A DNA stretch of 64,000 nt from Dichotomopilus funicola (lineage: Eukaryota; Ascomycota; Sordariomycetes; Sordariales; Chaetomiaceae), in contig NW_026944078.1 in NCBI RefSeq assembly GCF_033296635.1, forward strand, positions 141,811-205,810. The letters run 5' to 3'. The translations under genes and the position numbers were made by a program. The notes beneath the pieces were generated by a model. The model ran no database searches. It saw only the letters and a list, made by a program, of their open reading frames with translations, and was not told where the DNA came from. This document shows positions 1 to 10,837 of the stretch, in pieces (the first letter of the stretch is position 1; each line of letters begins with the position of its first letter).

Positions 1-2
1 AG

Positions 3-308
3 AGACTGCTTAGCATGGGGGCCGATCCCAATGCTCCAGGTTATCCGTGTACGCCCCTCCAGATCGCCGTTTTGGGTCGTGACCTAGATGGTATTCAGGC
101 GCTGCTCCAGGCAGGCGCCGACCTTAATGCCACTGGGAGCACCGAAGTAAAGGATTGGGAGGAGGATGGCGTGCTTGGCCTTTTCTGTGGCTTGCGAGGT
201 GTCAAACCTATTGACATTTTAAGAGCTCGGAAATTTTTGTCAATGGAGAATTTTGACAGGAAAGTTGAGGATGACGAGGTATTCAGTCTCCTATCAATAA
301 GGGGCTGA
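3..308 (+). CDS. Ankyrin-repeat protein, C-terminal end (5' partial)
   Basis: The frame is already open at the window edge and reads RLLSMGADPNAPGYPCTPLQ, a classic ankyrin helix-turn start. A second unit follows (ALLQAGADLNATG). Ankyrin repeats mediate protein-protein contacts; in fungi they often end NLR or HET-type proteins, but the N-terminal domains lie outside the window, so no role can be assigned. After the repeats comes a short non-repetitive tail of about 50 residues ending in LLSIRG before TGA. The first visible ATG (position 15) falls inside a repeat and is not the true start. A relic rather than a live gene is possible. Confidence 0.7.
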   Translation, partial: RLLSMGADPNAPGYPCTPLQIAVLGRDLDGIQALLQAGADLNATGSTEVKDWEEDGVLGLFCGLRGVKPIDILRARKFLSMENFDRKVEDDEVFSLLSIRG

Positions 309-406
309 CATAGGTAGTGGGCTGCGATCATGAAATTTCACTTCTGTATTTTGTATGGCTGACTGATAAACCTTGCATCATCAAGATCATTTGTGCCTAA
401 CCAGCC

Positions 407-715
407 ATGCCTCGTGCCTAACCAGCCATGCCTCGTGCCCAACCTGCCAGACCTCTGCAACCAGCCATGCCTCCCATCTATCGCAAGCACTCTACTATTG
501 CTGAGCGGGCTTAAGCACTTACTTTGCATGCCATGGGAGCCAAACCAGCTGAAATTGAGGAGCTAACGGGTATCAAAAGGATACCTTTAAAGCCCTATTA
601 CGCAAAGCAAAGGGACGAGGTTACTACCCAGGCGGCCCTGTCAAGGATGAGCATGTCGAAGATGCACCACGGTCTGGAGGACCGAAGCCGAGCAGAGTTT
701 ATCTTGCCTTTGGAG
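407..715 (+). pseudogene. Decayed Tc1/mariner-like transposase N-terminus (HTH)
   Basis: Reading frame 2 from ATG 407 gives MPRA-stop, then a tandem 21-bp copy (ATG 428) that reads MPRAQPA, so the same codon is TAA in one copy and CAA in the other. From ATG 467 the frame reads MPPIYRKHSTIAERA, a TAA stop, then ALTLHAMGAKPAEIEELTG, an HTH-like segment. Near position 640 the coding frame shifts by one and reads VKDEHVEDAPRSGGPK, a motif I know from fungal Tc1/mariner-type transposases. Two stops and one frameshift make this non-functional. The CAA-to-TAA pattern suggests RIP. No DDE catalytic core follows in the next 2 kb. Confidence 0.55.
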
Positions 716-878
716 GCTCCTGTTTTTCATCTTCATTTCTCTTTCTTTTCGTAGCTTAGAATTAACTTCATTTCACTGCACTAGTGCCTCCCCCCCTATG
801 AATTGCGCCATGACAGGAGTTCTATAACTGGTTAGAATATCTGGGTCTTGTAAATTATATAGGGGTATAGAGAGCGAA

Positions 879-894
879 GGGGGGGGGGGGGGGG
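879..894 (+). repeat. 16-nt homopolymer G run
   Basis: Sixteen consecutive G residues lie in a purine-rich stretch (about 870-925) with further G4-G6 runs. The stretch could form a G-quadruplex and is a likely site of length error. No gene is nearby. Confidence 0.9.
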
Positions 895-2298
895 TAGGGG
901 GGTAGAGGAAAGGGGGGCTTAATAGGTAGGCATAGATTCTGATCCTATAGGTGAAAGGAGGTACTTTAGAAAGATACAGTAAAGGGATATATGGATAGAT
1001 AAGGTAAGATATTACTAATACGGAGAAACCAAGCAGGTATTAGAGTAGTTCTAAAGGGGAGAGGAAGCTCGAGGCCGAGGCTAGAATCGAGCTAAATTTA
1101 TAATAGACAGAATGTACTATAAAGGCCGAGAATGTCTTTATTCGCAAACGTAACGGTACGCAGCTAAGGGATACCAAAGATGGTAAGGACGAGGCTGAGG
1201 TATCTAGCCTGGCGAAATGGGGATTGGAGCACGGGCAACATTGCATTAGCGGGCAGCAGATGAAAGGGCAAGGGAAGAGCGAAGCAAATGAGGAAGTCCG
1301 GGGGCCGAGCAAAGGCGATAATAAGAGGGAGAGAAACTGGAGGGTACAAGAAAGGGACGTTAGAGAGGAGGGCCGCTATTTATACGGCGGGCGTGGCTGA
1401 GCTGTGCGAGGACGCGAATCTCACAGAGCGCCATACCTGATTAGGAAGGCCACTGTTTCCGGATGGAGCGACAGCATGTTCTCGATTCCACATTAAGTGT
1501 AGAACTTGCTGTTCTGGCCGCCGAATTTGGCAGGTCGGGGCCGCCATTTTCGGCTGCCTCAACAGTGCGGGTTGCTTGTCAAAGCAAGCTCCAGTCAACT
1601 TCATCTGCGGATCTATGACCCCACCTTGCCCCACCCTCCAATGAGCGTTTCAGTCTTGGGCGATTGGTTAAGCCCTCCTGCGATCCGGGAATTCGTTCTC
1701 TTCAACCTTACATCCATTTTCGGCTCCCCTAACATAGCAGCATAGCGGCGTAACCAGATATAATATGGCTTACCTTACGCTGCCCATCATTCCTGGCTTG
1801 TCGACTGTCGTCGATGGCCCTCGACACTCAATACCAAGTGCCGTATGTAAAAGTACCTACCGCTCGAACTGTTCAAGTACGTTGAATATAGCCTTAACGC
1901 CGATACTTCGTTCCCGAGCTTATTGCCCTAAGTGCGTTGTGATGGCTACCGACCTAACGCCGACTATCGGTACCGAGGCTAGCGGTATCTAGCTCAGAAG
2001 CCTTAGTAGCCTTAGTGCGGCTGGCAAAGGACGAGCTGGCGCGCTTCGTGGCCTGGCGTAAGGTCGTTGCCTTCTATGGCCAGGACCTTGCCTAGCTGTC
2101 TATCTAGGAGGCGCTCGATTTTGGCGGGCATTTCGGCTAGTATGTTCCAACTCTCCCTTGGTGATGTTCTTTCGGCATGCTAATAGCGTAATAGCTAGCC
2201 TGTCTACCTGACCTCTGGTGTGCCACCTGGCTATCCCGGTCTACCGTGGTGTGCGCGACAATAGTGTAGATAAAATTCTTCACGAACTGGATGTGACG

Positions 2299-2480
2299 AA
2301 TCGTTCTCAACCACACTCTGAAAGGATTCACTAAAGGTATGTCGCAAGGGTTGTGATTTGGTGAAGCCAAAATGTTCACAACAAGATAATGATCTGGTTT
2401 CAATGTTCACAATGCTGAGCAAGTTGCAATGAACAAGTTGTATTGTTTACTGGAGAACTCTCAGAGCTCTCCAGCGTGAG
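2299..2480 (+). repeat. LTR-like dispersed repeat, copy 1
   Basis: This stretch is related to 35051-35235. Shared blocks in the same order are CACTCTGAAAGGATTCACT versus GACTCTGAAAGGGTTCGCT, ATTTGGTGAAGCC versus TTTTGGTGAAGCT followed by GTTCACAACAA in both, and TGTATTG-TTACTGGAGAACTC in both. Most differences are C/T or G/A transitions. The block ends in a near-palindrome (GGAGAACTC...GAGCTCTCC). No retrotransposon coding domain is attached, so this is probably a degraded solo LTR or similar. Confidence 0.6.
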
Positions 2481-3078
2481 TGACTATATACTGCTAAGGT
2501 ATTTGGGGATCATTCTTCCTCCAGTGATCCTGATGCTGGATCACTGGGATCACGGTGAACCCCGATCACTGGGCTCATGGTGATCCTTCTTGTTTCCCGG
2601 ATCGCGACTCCCGTTGTGATCCTTTTCTGATTGGTTCTGTAATGATTGGCCCACAGCGTATCCTGCGCTGTGACTTGTGGGTCCTGCTGGCCGCTTATGC
2701 GACCAGTCCGTGACACGGGGCCACCTCTTTACATCGATAAAAGCTATTCCTATGTCATGCCTCGCTGCGACTAGAGACGTTTAGGAGAAGACTGGAGATA
2801 TGAGCAAGTGAGAAACAAGGGCAGGAATCCCACAACAACCGCACCGGCCCTGGCTGAGGGTTCTATATTCTTGAGACCGATACTACTATACTAAAAGCGA
2901 TTCCGAGTTGAAGAAAGATCTCGAAAGTCCTAGACCTTAGCTCAGGAAGTTATAAACTAGACGGTCTTCCTATACCCTTCTCGTGGCACACTATAGAAAG
3001 AAAAGTAAGAGAGGAAGAGCGGAGATTCAGAAGAATATACCAGACCATCCAAACGCGAAAGAGCATGACTGCGGCTTG

Positions 3079-6000
3079 CTACGAAATTGGATTGCTGTCT
3101 GAGAACGCGAAGATCAAGACGCGGCCCGAAGAACAGCCAATTGACACAACCGTTCCAGATATAGCTGAAGATGATGGCCGGTACTCGGGCGGCAGCCACA
3201 GCAGGTTTTCTCCTTGATACGTAATCCAAGTGCCTTTGTTGCTCAAGCCATATCCAACAGCAATTGGTGATGAGTGATCAATCGAAGCAGGGATGAAGAC
3301 CGGAGAGATTGCGACGGTTCGCAAGTTGAATACACCAAGGTCGGAATATAAAAGGTCAGAGTTGGATTCATGGAATTGGAAGTCACGAAGCTTGCGATCA
3401 ATCTCGAGCGTTAACACGCACTGGCCAGTCGCCGGATCCCAGATCTTGACTGTGTCGTCGTGTGACGCCGAAGCCAGCCGGGTCGCATCGTGCGACCAGG
3501 CCACAGAGTAGACACAATCGGTATGGCCCTTGAGCGTCAACATGCACTGGCCAATCGCTAGATCCCAGATCTTGACTGTATTGTCGTAAGACGTCGAAGC
3601 TAGCCGGAGCCGGGTCGCATCGTGCAACCAGGCTACAGAAGTGACCTCGTCACTATGGCCCTTGAGCGTTAACACACACTGGCCGGTCACCGAATCCCAG
3701 ATCTTGACTGTTTGGTCGAGAGACGCCGAAGCCAGGTGAGTCATATTGTGCGACCAGGCTACTGAATTGACCTCGCTGCTATGGCCCTTGAACGTCGATA
3801 GGCACTGGCCAGTCGCCGGATCCCAGATCTTGACTGTGTCGTCGTGTGACGCCGAAGCCAGCTGGGTCGCATTGTACGACCAGGCTATAGAGCTGATACA
3901 ATCGGTATGGCCCTCGAGTGTCGACACGCACTGGCTAGTCACCGGATCCCAGATCTTAACTATCCCGTTGTCTAACGCCAACGCTAGCTGGGTTGTATCG
4001 TACGACCAGGCCACTAAGTGGACATAGCCATTATGGCCCTCAAGTGTCGATATATACTGGCCGGTCGCCGGATCCCAGATCTTGACTGTCTTGTCTTCTG
4101 ATGCCGACGCTAGCCAGGTTGCATCGTGAGACCAGGCGACTGAGTGGACCAACTTGCTATGGCCCTCGAGCGTCGACATGTACTGGCCGGCCGTCGGATC
4201 CCAGATCTTGACTGTCTTGTCTTCTGACGCTGAAGCCAGCCGGGTCGCATCCTGCGACCAGGCTATAGAGAAGATATAGCTGCTATGGCCCTCGAGTGTC
4301 GATATACACTGGCCGGTTGCCGGATCCCAGATCTTGACTGTCTTGTCGAATGATGCCGAAGCCAGCTGGGTCGCATTGTACGACCAAGCTACAGATTGGA
4401 CAGAGCCGCTATGGCCCTCGAGCGTCGACAGGCACTTGCCAGTCTCCGGATACCAGATCTTGACTGTGTCGTCGTGTGCCGCCAAAGCCAGCCGGGTCGC
4501 ATCGTTCGACCAGGATATGGAGCCGACATAGCTGCTATGGCCCTCGAGGGTCGATATACACTGGCCGGTTGCCGGATCCCAGATCTTGATTGTCTTGTCG
4601 TAGGACGCCGAAGCCAGCCGAAGCCGGGTTGCATCGTGCGACCAGGCCACGGACAGGACTAAGTCGCGATGGCCCTCGAGCGTCCATACACACTGGCCGG
4701 TCTCCGGATCCCAGATCTTGACTGTTTTGTCCCATGACGCCGACGCCAGCTGGGTCACATCGTACGACCAGGCCACGGACAGGACAAAGCCGCAATGGCC
4801 CTCGAGGGTCGATATACACTGGCCGGTTGCCGGATCCCAGATCTTGACTGTCTTGTCGTGGGACGCCGAAGCCAGCCGAAGCCGGGTTGCATCGTGCGAC
4901 CAGGCCACTGAGCGGACATAGCCGCTATGGCCCTCGAGTGTCGATACACACTGGCCGGTCGCCGGATCCCAGATCTTGACTGTCTTGTCTTCTGACGCCG
5001 ACGCTAGCCAGGTCGCATTGTGCGACCAGGCCACTGAGCTAACAGACTCGCTATGGCCCTCGAGCGTTTGTAGGCATGCGCTCCAATTGTCTGCCATGGT
5101 CGGTTTTTGGATGATCCATTTAGGCTCCTCATTTTTGAACTGACTCCTCGTCATGCTGCTGGCCGGGCTGAATACAAGTGCGGAAGCGTACACCTGAAGA
5201 GGGCTGTTCTCAATTGCCCACTTGTGGTAGACGATAAACCGACATGCATCTCGGACTCGCTCGGCGAGAAGTGACGTCTCTTTTCCTGCCTAACGAAATG
5301 TTAAGATGGCTCCCAAATTGCACCGGCGGAAGCTAACCTCAAACAGTTTCTCAAGCTCTAACATCGAAGCCGTTCCTTCTGGTATGCCTCTCAGAAGGCT
5401 AAGAGCTTCAAGCCAATAGAGATACTTCTCGCGCAGAAAGGTATCGATTGATCCGCCATCCTGGAGGTCCTTGTTCGCGTTCTTCTTGGGATCACAATCA
5501 CGTAGATGGTTAATCCAGTATATACACGAGTACCGTGCTGCGGCTAGTGGATCTGGATCGGGTGGTCTTACTTTGTTGATAGAAAATCCAGGAGCGCCAA
5601 GGTTGTAGATATCGCGTCGCAATGTTTCCCGCACAACCCCAAGCGATCGCGAGAAGATAAAACGGTGTATGTCTTCTATCCCGGAAGGGAAGAGCTCATT
5701 ATGTGCCTGTTTGAGCAAAAAGTCCTTGGCCGACTGATGGACGAAAGATATAGTGCGTTCGCGAAGTGTTAGGAAAGAGCCGCAAAGCCCTACAATCTCT
5801 GCAAGAGCTTCGTAATTCCCAGAGACACTGTCAAGCGTATCGACAAGGGCCGGCAGTTCGTCCAATGTGATAGGTCGGTATACAACCGAGATAACAGCCA
5901 GTATTCTTTGAAGAAGCTTAGCACGTCTCGAGTTATAGATCTGGCCCATCATCCGTCTGTATAGTGCGTCGAGTCTAGGCGGAAATGTTGTTAACACTTC

Positions 6001-8442
6001 CTCAGCTTCCCAATCGGAGATGTTGGCGAGCTCTTGGCAGACTAAGGCCACCCAGAGAAAGGTGTTGTGTGCATTTGCAGATAAGTAGCGCTCGATAGTA
6101 GCCCGCGTCTCATTGCCGTATTTGTTTCGCGTTGCTAACCAATCCACCTTGAACTGAACGTATGTGGTGACAGCTGCGGAGACGGACTCTTCATTCAGCT
6201 CAAGACGTAGGCCGACTTTCTGCGTCGCGGTGTCAAGATCCTTCTCGATGCTCGGCCAGTTGCGACTGGATACCAACCACTTGATACTCGGGTATTTTGA
6301 CGACTTCTGTGCGACAAGGTCAAGAAGCAGGCCCTGGTTTCCAGTACACTCGTCAAGCGCATCAATAATTAGGTATGCTCTCCCTAATCGCGGGTCTTCA
6401 AGAATGTTGCTTAAGATCTTTGACAATGCCACCCATGAATTCGGGCCTTCGAAGCGCTCTTTTCCAAACCCATCGTAGCTTTTCCGTAGGTGCGAAATGA
6501 GTGCTGGCTGCTGGGTCACAAGCATGTAAATCAACCCACGCAGGACCGCTGTAGCGGTGTTGATGCGAGCGTGCGTGGCCTGACAGAAGAAGAACGAGAT
6601 GTTGGCCGTGAGTGCAGTGGCCTTCAGCTCATCAATGATTCCGCAGAGCAACATCGTTTTGCCTTTGCCAGGATCACCTTTAATCCAGAGCAAATGGGCG
6701 TGTCTGTCGTTCCGCCATCGAAGGAAATCGACATGGCTGAGGACCCAGTGGTACGACTCTCTGAGAAGGCCACCCTTATCCAGCTCGATGCGGACCTTGT
6801 CCTCACGGGGATCGGTCACTTGCAAATCTTCCAAGCACTTGTTATCTCTCTCGCTGAACGATAGAGGATCGGGGCCACGGTCTGACGCATATCGGGATCA
6901 GCATAATTGAAGAAGATTGAAAGGACGGTTTGCAGGCTGGAATGCCAAGACTAACTTTCCCGAGCTAACTCTAGGCCGCGCTTGACTTCCGCAGCGATAC
7001 TCTTTAAAACTAGCTGGCACACAGGACTGTCGTTGGAGTCAAACTTGCAAATAGAGCTGTGGTCAGCGTCCACGGCCACTTGCTTCTCAATCGACCCTGG
7101 GAGATTCAGCGTTCCTGAATCCTTATCGACAATCTGACAAAATCAGCAAGCCTCTCACTCTTAGAGTCTCGAACAAACGTACAACGTCCGTTTTGTGGTA
7201 CCGCCTCCCCTCGTAGAAGTTAACGACAAGAGTTCTCTCAAAAATGTGGCGGGCTTGTTCAAATCGTTTTGTCGCCTCATTTGAGTTCCGCTCGAGTGCG
7301 TTCGTAAGGTCATTGGGACCCGTTCTCAGGGCCTTAGTGAATAACTTGGCTGCGACGTGGCCGACACTGGCGTAGTTCCCGCCTCGATGCGGTGTGGCAA
7401 AGAAGACGAGGAGGCATGTTGCTTCGAATATTGACTTGTATGATTCATCCAACTTAGCTTCGACGAGTGCCTATACGACCGTGATTAGGGGAAGCCCGTC
7501 AGTTAGCTGAACACTCTACTGACTTGTTTGACAACCAGACCGCCAAGGCTATGGCAGATGAATACTATTGGCCTCTGCGGCACATCCTACAGTTTATTAG
7601 GACAAGAAATATGCCGAAAGAAAGCAAACAGGACAGCTTACGCCTCGTTCAAGGCTAAGCCATTGTAATAGGTTCCTTGCGTGGTCGTCGAGTCGAATGG
7701 CCGATGCGCCAAAAGCCGGGCTAGAGTTATACGCAAAGAGCATCACCCGAGCCGGCTTCGGAAGATAGTCCGGGACAAAGTCCTTGAGCCAGAGCTTGTC
7801 GCCTTTCGTCCACGTTTTCTGCGCGTGATTGGGAACACCCTCGAAGTTTAGACCATGGATCGCAACAACGCTAGTAGAATGGTCTGTCAGCGGGGTAGAA
7901 GGTCGGGGACGAAAAGACGTACTCGACCTCCGCGACATTGGGGGGCTCGTCATCGCGAATGCTGTCAAAGATCACATAAAGCCCAGGCTCGAGCGTTCGG
8001 AGTGTATTGTTCGCTCGGTCCTGGTGCGAACCGGATCTGGCCGAGTGCTCTCCAGTGCTCACCGCTCGATCATCTGCCGCTGCCCGCAGCAGTTCCGGAT
8101 TCCCACCTCCTGTATTGTCCAGAGAGGTATAGAATACGACGTCCGGAGGTGCGGGCGGTGCTGCCAGAGGAAGTGGGGTTGCAGCATCTGCTGTTGGTCG
8201 TAGGGCGGGAGGAGCTGCCGTGGTCGATGGGGTAGCAGGCTCGGGACTGAGGACAGCGTTTGCTAAGTCTTGTCAGCAAGAAGAAGGAAAGCTCGTCGCT
8301 GCTCAGTACCTTGTAATGAATCCGCTGAAGAGGCAACCGCACCGTGCTGGGCAGAGCCATCATGAGTCTTGGACTTCGCCGAATTCCGGCCGCCAACTCG
8401 GAGCCATTTCCACCGCTGCTTGGCAGATGAATCGCCCGCCAT
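3079..8442 (-). CDS. NLR: esterase-like (SesB-type) - NACHT - 13x WD40 protein
   Basis: A 1661-aa STAND/NLR protein of the fungal non-self-recognition class. Exons: 8442-8310, 8262-7923, 7870-7642, 7586-7524, 7470-7183, 7133-6956, 6881-5338, 5289-3079; all introns are 47-74 nt and keep frame. Residues ~158-350 form an alpha/beta-hydrolase domain: VVAIHGLN, then nucleophile motif CHSLGGLVVKQ (Ser ~247) and FFATPHRGG. Residues ~411-930 are NACHT: Walker A GDPGKGKT (479-486), Walker B AYLIIDALDEC (579-589). Then come 13 WD40 repeats and a C-terminal tail containing TWITYQGENLLWLPPEYRP. By family knowledge, ligand binding by the WD40 face drives nucleotide-dependent oligomerisation and activates the esterase-like effector, which can cause incompatibility-type cell death. 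No stop or frameshift is seen. Start ATG 8442 opens a 133-nt exon with no upstream in-frame alternative. Confidence 0.92.
3418..5073 (-). repeat. WD40 tandem array, 13 units of 126/132 bp
   Basis: Ten units of 126 bp and three of 132 bp (units 2, 4 and 12, each with a 2-residue RL insertion) sum to 1656 bp with no gaps. Consensus start is STLEGHS and consensus end KIWDPATGQC. Variation is concentrated at a few positions per unit (after GHS, in AWS-DAT, and in ASASxDKT), as in the high-internal-conservation WD40 arrays known from Podospora HET-E/D/R proteins. Confidence 0.93.
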
Positions 8443-9577
8443 AACCTCCGCGAGAATTTGTTAGGGCGGGCGGACGTTGTTCACTGCTGCCCGAATGACT
8501 GTGTGGTGGGGTTTGCGTTGCATTTCGGTGCGTTCGTTGCGGAGTTGAACGCGAAATGCGCGTGGCTGACCCTCCCGCCAATAGAAAATCATTGAGCAAT
8601 CCAAGTTGGAGCCAAGGCGGCAGCCCACATCAGACCGCTTCCGCTGGTCCACAACAGCTTTGACTTGCCCATCGGGGGATGGGAGATCGTAAAGCAGTCA
8701 TAGAGCAGATACGGGAAGATTTGGCTGCTGTCGTGGGGAATTTTGACCCACGTGCAAGGACCACGAGGTGGCTAGGCTCACTTCCAGCCATCGTTCTACG
8801 GTTACGTGGCAGCTCCACGAGCTCGGCCATTCTGGCTTGTGACCAAGTCCTGAATGCAAACATAATTACCTACTGGCAACTGTAATTCTATCATGGCACC
8901 GAATCTTGCGCCCTTACAACTGATCAGATTGAGACATCTGCTATTGCAGTTAGTCATCAGCTATAACATCCAGTGACTGCTAGAAAGAAGAATGCATGAA
9001 TTTAGACAATATATCAATTTAAAGAGATAGGCAAAGAAGAGTTGGCGCGCAAGCCAGGTACCGCATCAGCAAGGTACAAGCGGGGTTCCATGGCGAGGAC
9101 TCACAGCGCTAAAAAATGGCCTGTGGACCATGCGTTGAGAATTCAGCACCAATGTCTGGAGCGGCAGGCGATTTCGCAAATTACAAAAAGAACGGAGCCT
9201 GGGAGAATCCCCCAGCGACTCTTGGTTCTTGACCCCTCTTTGTTCGTGTCCGTTCAAGGATGTGCACACAAATATACCGGATTGGGACCCCGGCAACGGT
9301 GAAACAACTCGGTCCGTTCTGACGCCAAGATCGGGTCGGTTACATTTTAATTATGGCTTCACATCCGGAGGACTCTAGGAGGGACTCCAGGAGACTGGAA
9401 ATTGGACAGGAATGCCGAATATGCCGTCAACCCGGTATTTGGACGACTATGCTCCAGGCTCGATTGTTTCTTGGCACTATCGGAATAGACTCAAGGTAAG
9501 GAGAGTGGACGCTGACTGGGGGATTCTCAGGGTCGAAGTCCACCAATCGAAGGATGTTGCTTGAAGCTCGTGAAATG
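8443..9577. other. Intergenic, divergent promoters of NLR and LPMO
   Basis: No gene, RNA or repeat is supported here. Open frames are short and lack codon structure. The stretch must hold the upstream regions of both flanking genes. Confidence 0.5.
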
Positions 9578-9585
9578 TATATAAA
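9578..9585 (+). promoter_or_regulatory. TATA box of the AA9 gene
   Basis: TATATAAA lies 78 nt upstream of ATG 9663, followed by a pyrimidine- and CA-rich leader, the normal spacing for a strongly expressed fungal secreted-enzyme gene. Confidence 0.6.
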
Positions 9586-9662
9586 GACGGAACCCTTCCG
9601 GTAAACGTCTTCTCCACCACAGACCAAGCAGTTCTACTTCCTTCAGGATTCACACCAAGAAA

Positions 9663-10364
9663 ATGAAGTCCATCCTCCCCCTCCTAGCGGCCTCCGCCAA
9701 CGCACACTACATCTTCAACATCCTCATCGTCAACGACCAACAAATCGGCGGCGAATACGACTACGTGCGCCGCAACTCCAACTCCTACAACCCCTCCTTC
9801 CCCTCCGACATCATCGACTCCCCCGACCTGCGCTGCAACCACGGCGCGCACGCCAACGACGGCACCCAAACCTACGAAGTCGCCGCGGGTGACAAAATCG
9901 CCCTCAAAATCTTCTTCAACGAGTTCGTCGAACACCCCGGCCCGGGTCTCGTCTACCTCTCCAAAGCCCCCGACGGTACATCCGTCAGTGCCTATGAGGG
10001 AGACGGGGATTGGTTCAAGGTTTATGAAACCGGTCTCTGCGGGAGCAACCCGAGTGTGGACGACAACTGGTGCACCTGGCAGAAGGATAGGATCGAGTTT
10101 ACCATTCCGGCGTCGACGCCGCCGGGGGAGTATTTGGCAAGGGTGGAGCATATCGGGTTGCATGAGGGACATGTTGGGAAGGCGCAGTTTTATATTGAGT
10201 GTGCGCAGTTGAAGATTACGGGGGCAGGTGGGGGGACGCCGGGGCCGTTGGTCAAGATTCCGGGTATTTATTCGGCGCAGGATCCGGGGATTGCGTATAA
10301 TAAGTGGACGTCGAACCCGGCGCCGTATGTCATGCCGGGGCCGGCTGTGTGGGATGGGAACTAG
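9663..10364 (+). CDS. AA9 lytic polysaccharide monooxygenase (GH61 family)
   Basis: Secreted copper enzyme that oxidatively cleaves cellulose or related beta-glucans. The 233-aa single-exon frame has a short signal peptide (MKSILPLLAASANA) cut just before His15, giving the mature N-terminal His of the histidine brace. The second copper ligand is His91 in EHPGPGLVYLS. QFYIEC supplies the axial Tyr (~177). Cys58 and Cys180 fit the conserved disulfide, with a second pair around 126/137. There is no CBM1 or GPI tail; the protein ends shortly after the catalytic domain, which is usual for short AA9s. The absence of introns is slightly unusual. Position of the His-brace residues makes the assignment secure; regioselectivity cannot be read from sequence. 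Confidence 0.95.
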   Translation: MKSILPLLAASANAHYIFNILIVNDQQIGGEYDYVRRNSNSYNPSFPSDIIDSPDLRCNHGAHANDGTQTYEVAAGDKIALKIFFNEFVEHPGPGLVYLSKAPDGTSVSAYEGDGDWFKVYETGLCGSNPSVDDNWCTWQKDRIEFTIPASTPPGEYLARVEHIGLHEGHVGKAQFYIECAQLKITGAGGGTPGPLVKIPGIYSAQDPGIAYNKWTSNPAPYVMPGPAVWDGN

Positions 10365-10837
10365 TTTCTTGCATGCGCCCCAGGATCTCTTTGCCCCAGG
10401 ATCTCTTTTTTGGGGGTAGATTTGGTTTCTCTGGTCAGTAGCATCGGCGGCTTTACGGCTGTCCATGAGCTGTGTACAGTACAATCTGAAAATTGACAAA
10501 TATTCGCCTCCGAGCTTCTTTGTGAGATGCGCGCCGCCGAATCCGGAGACTACAATGAGCCTCCCGCTGTCCACGTTCGTGGGGGTTGCCAGTTTTGGAT
10601 GAAAGAGAACAATTTGACAGACAAGAATGGTGTAAAATCGGCCCCATAATAATGGCGTGCTCAGGCACAGACCACATCCCGGCACGTGCCCCATTTCAGC
10701 GTTTTCTCGCTACAGAATATTCGTAATCGATAAGATTTCATACTGATTAGTTATGAGATTTCTGAATTTATAAACCCGCTCACTAGCGGTTTACGCCCAA
10801 CCACATCCACCGTTGTGACAGCAAGACCACATTCACA
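10365..10837. other. Intergenic, promoter of sulfide:quinone oxidoreductase
   Basis: Nothing is supported beyond a tandem 11-nt AGGATCTCTTT repeat just after the LPMO stop and an AT-rich stretch (10725-10780) before the next ATG. Confidence 0.5.

Larger units (their letters stand above)
309..3078. other. Gene-poor region with transposon remnants
   Basis: Apart from the transposase relic, the G run and the LTR-like repeat listed separately, I see no supported gene. Positions 2510-2720 contain short direct and inverted copies of GATCACTGGG and GATCC, typical of LTR tails. The open frames here are short and mutually overlapping. Confidence 0.5.

Noticed and set aside
1040..1400. Purine-rich stretch that might be a gag-like coding relic
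   Set aside because: No frame shows a recognisable motif; strand asymmetry alone is not enough.
9684..10694. 336-codon minus-strand frame over the AA9 gene
   Set aside because: Antisense shadow of a GC-rich coding sequence; the AA9 frame has signal peptide and histidine-brace residues.
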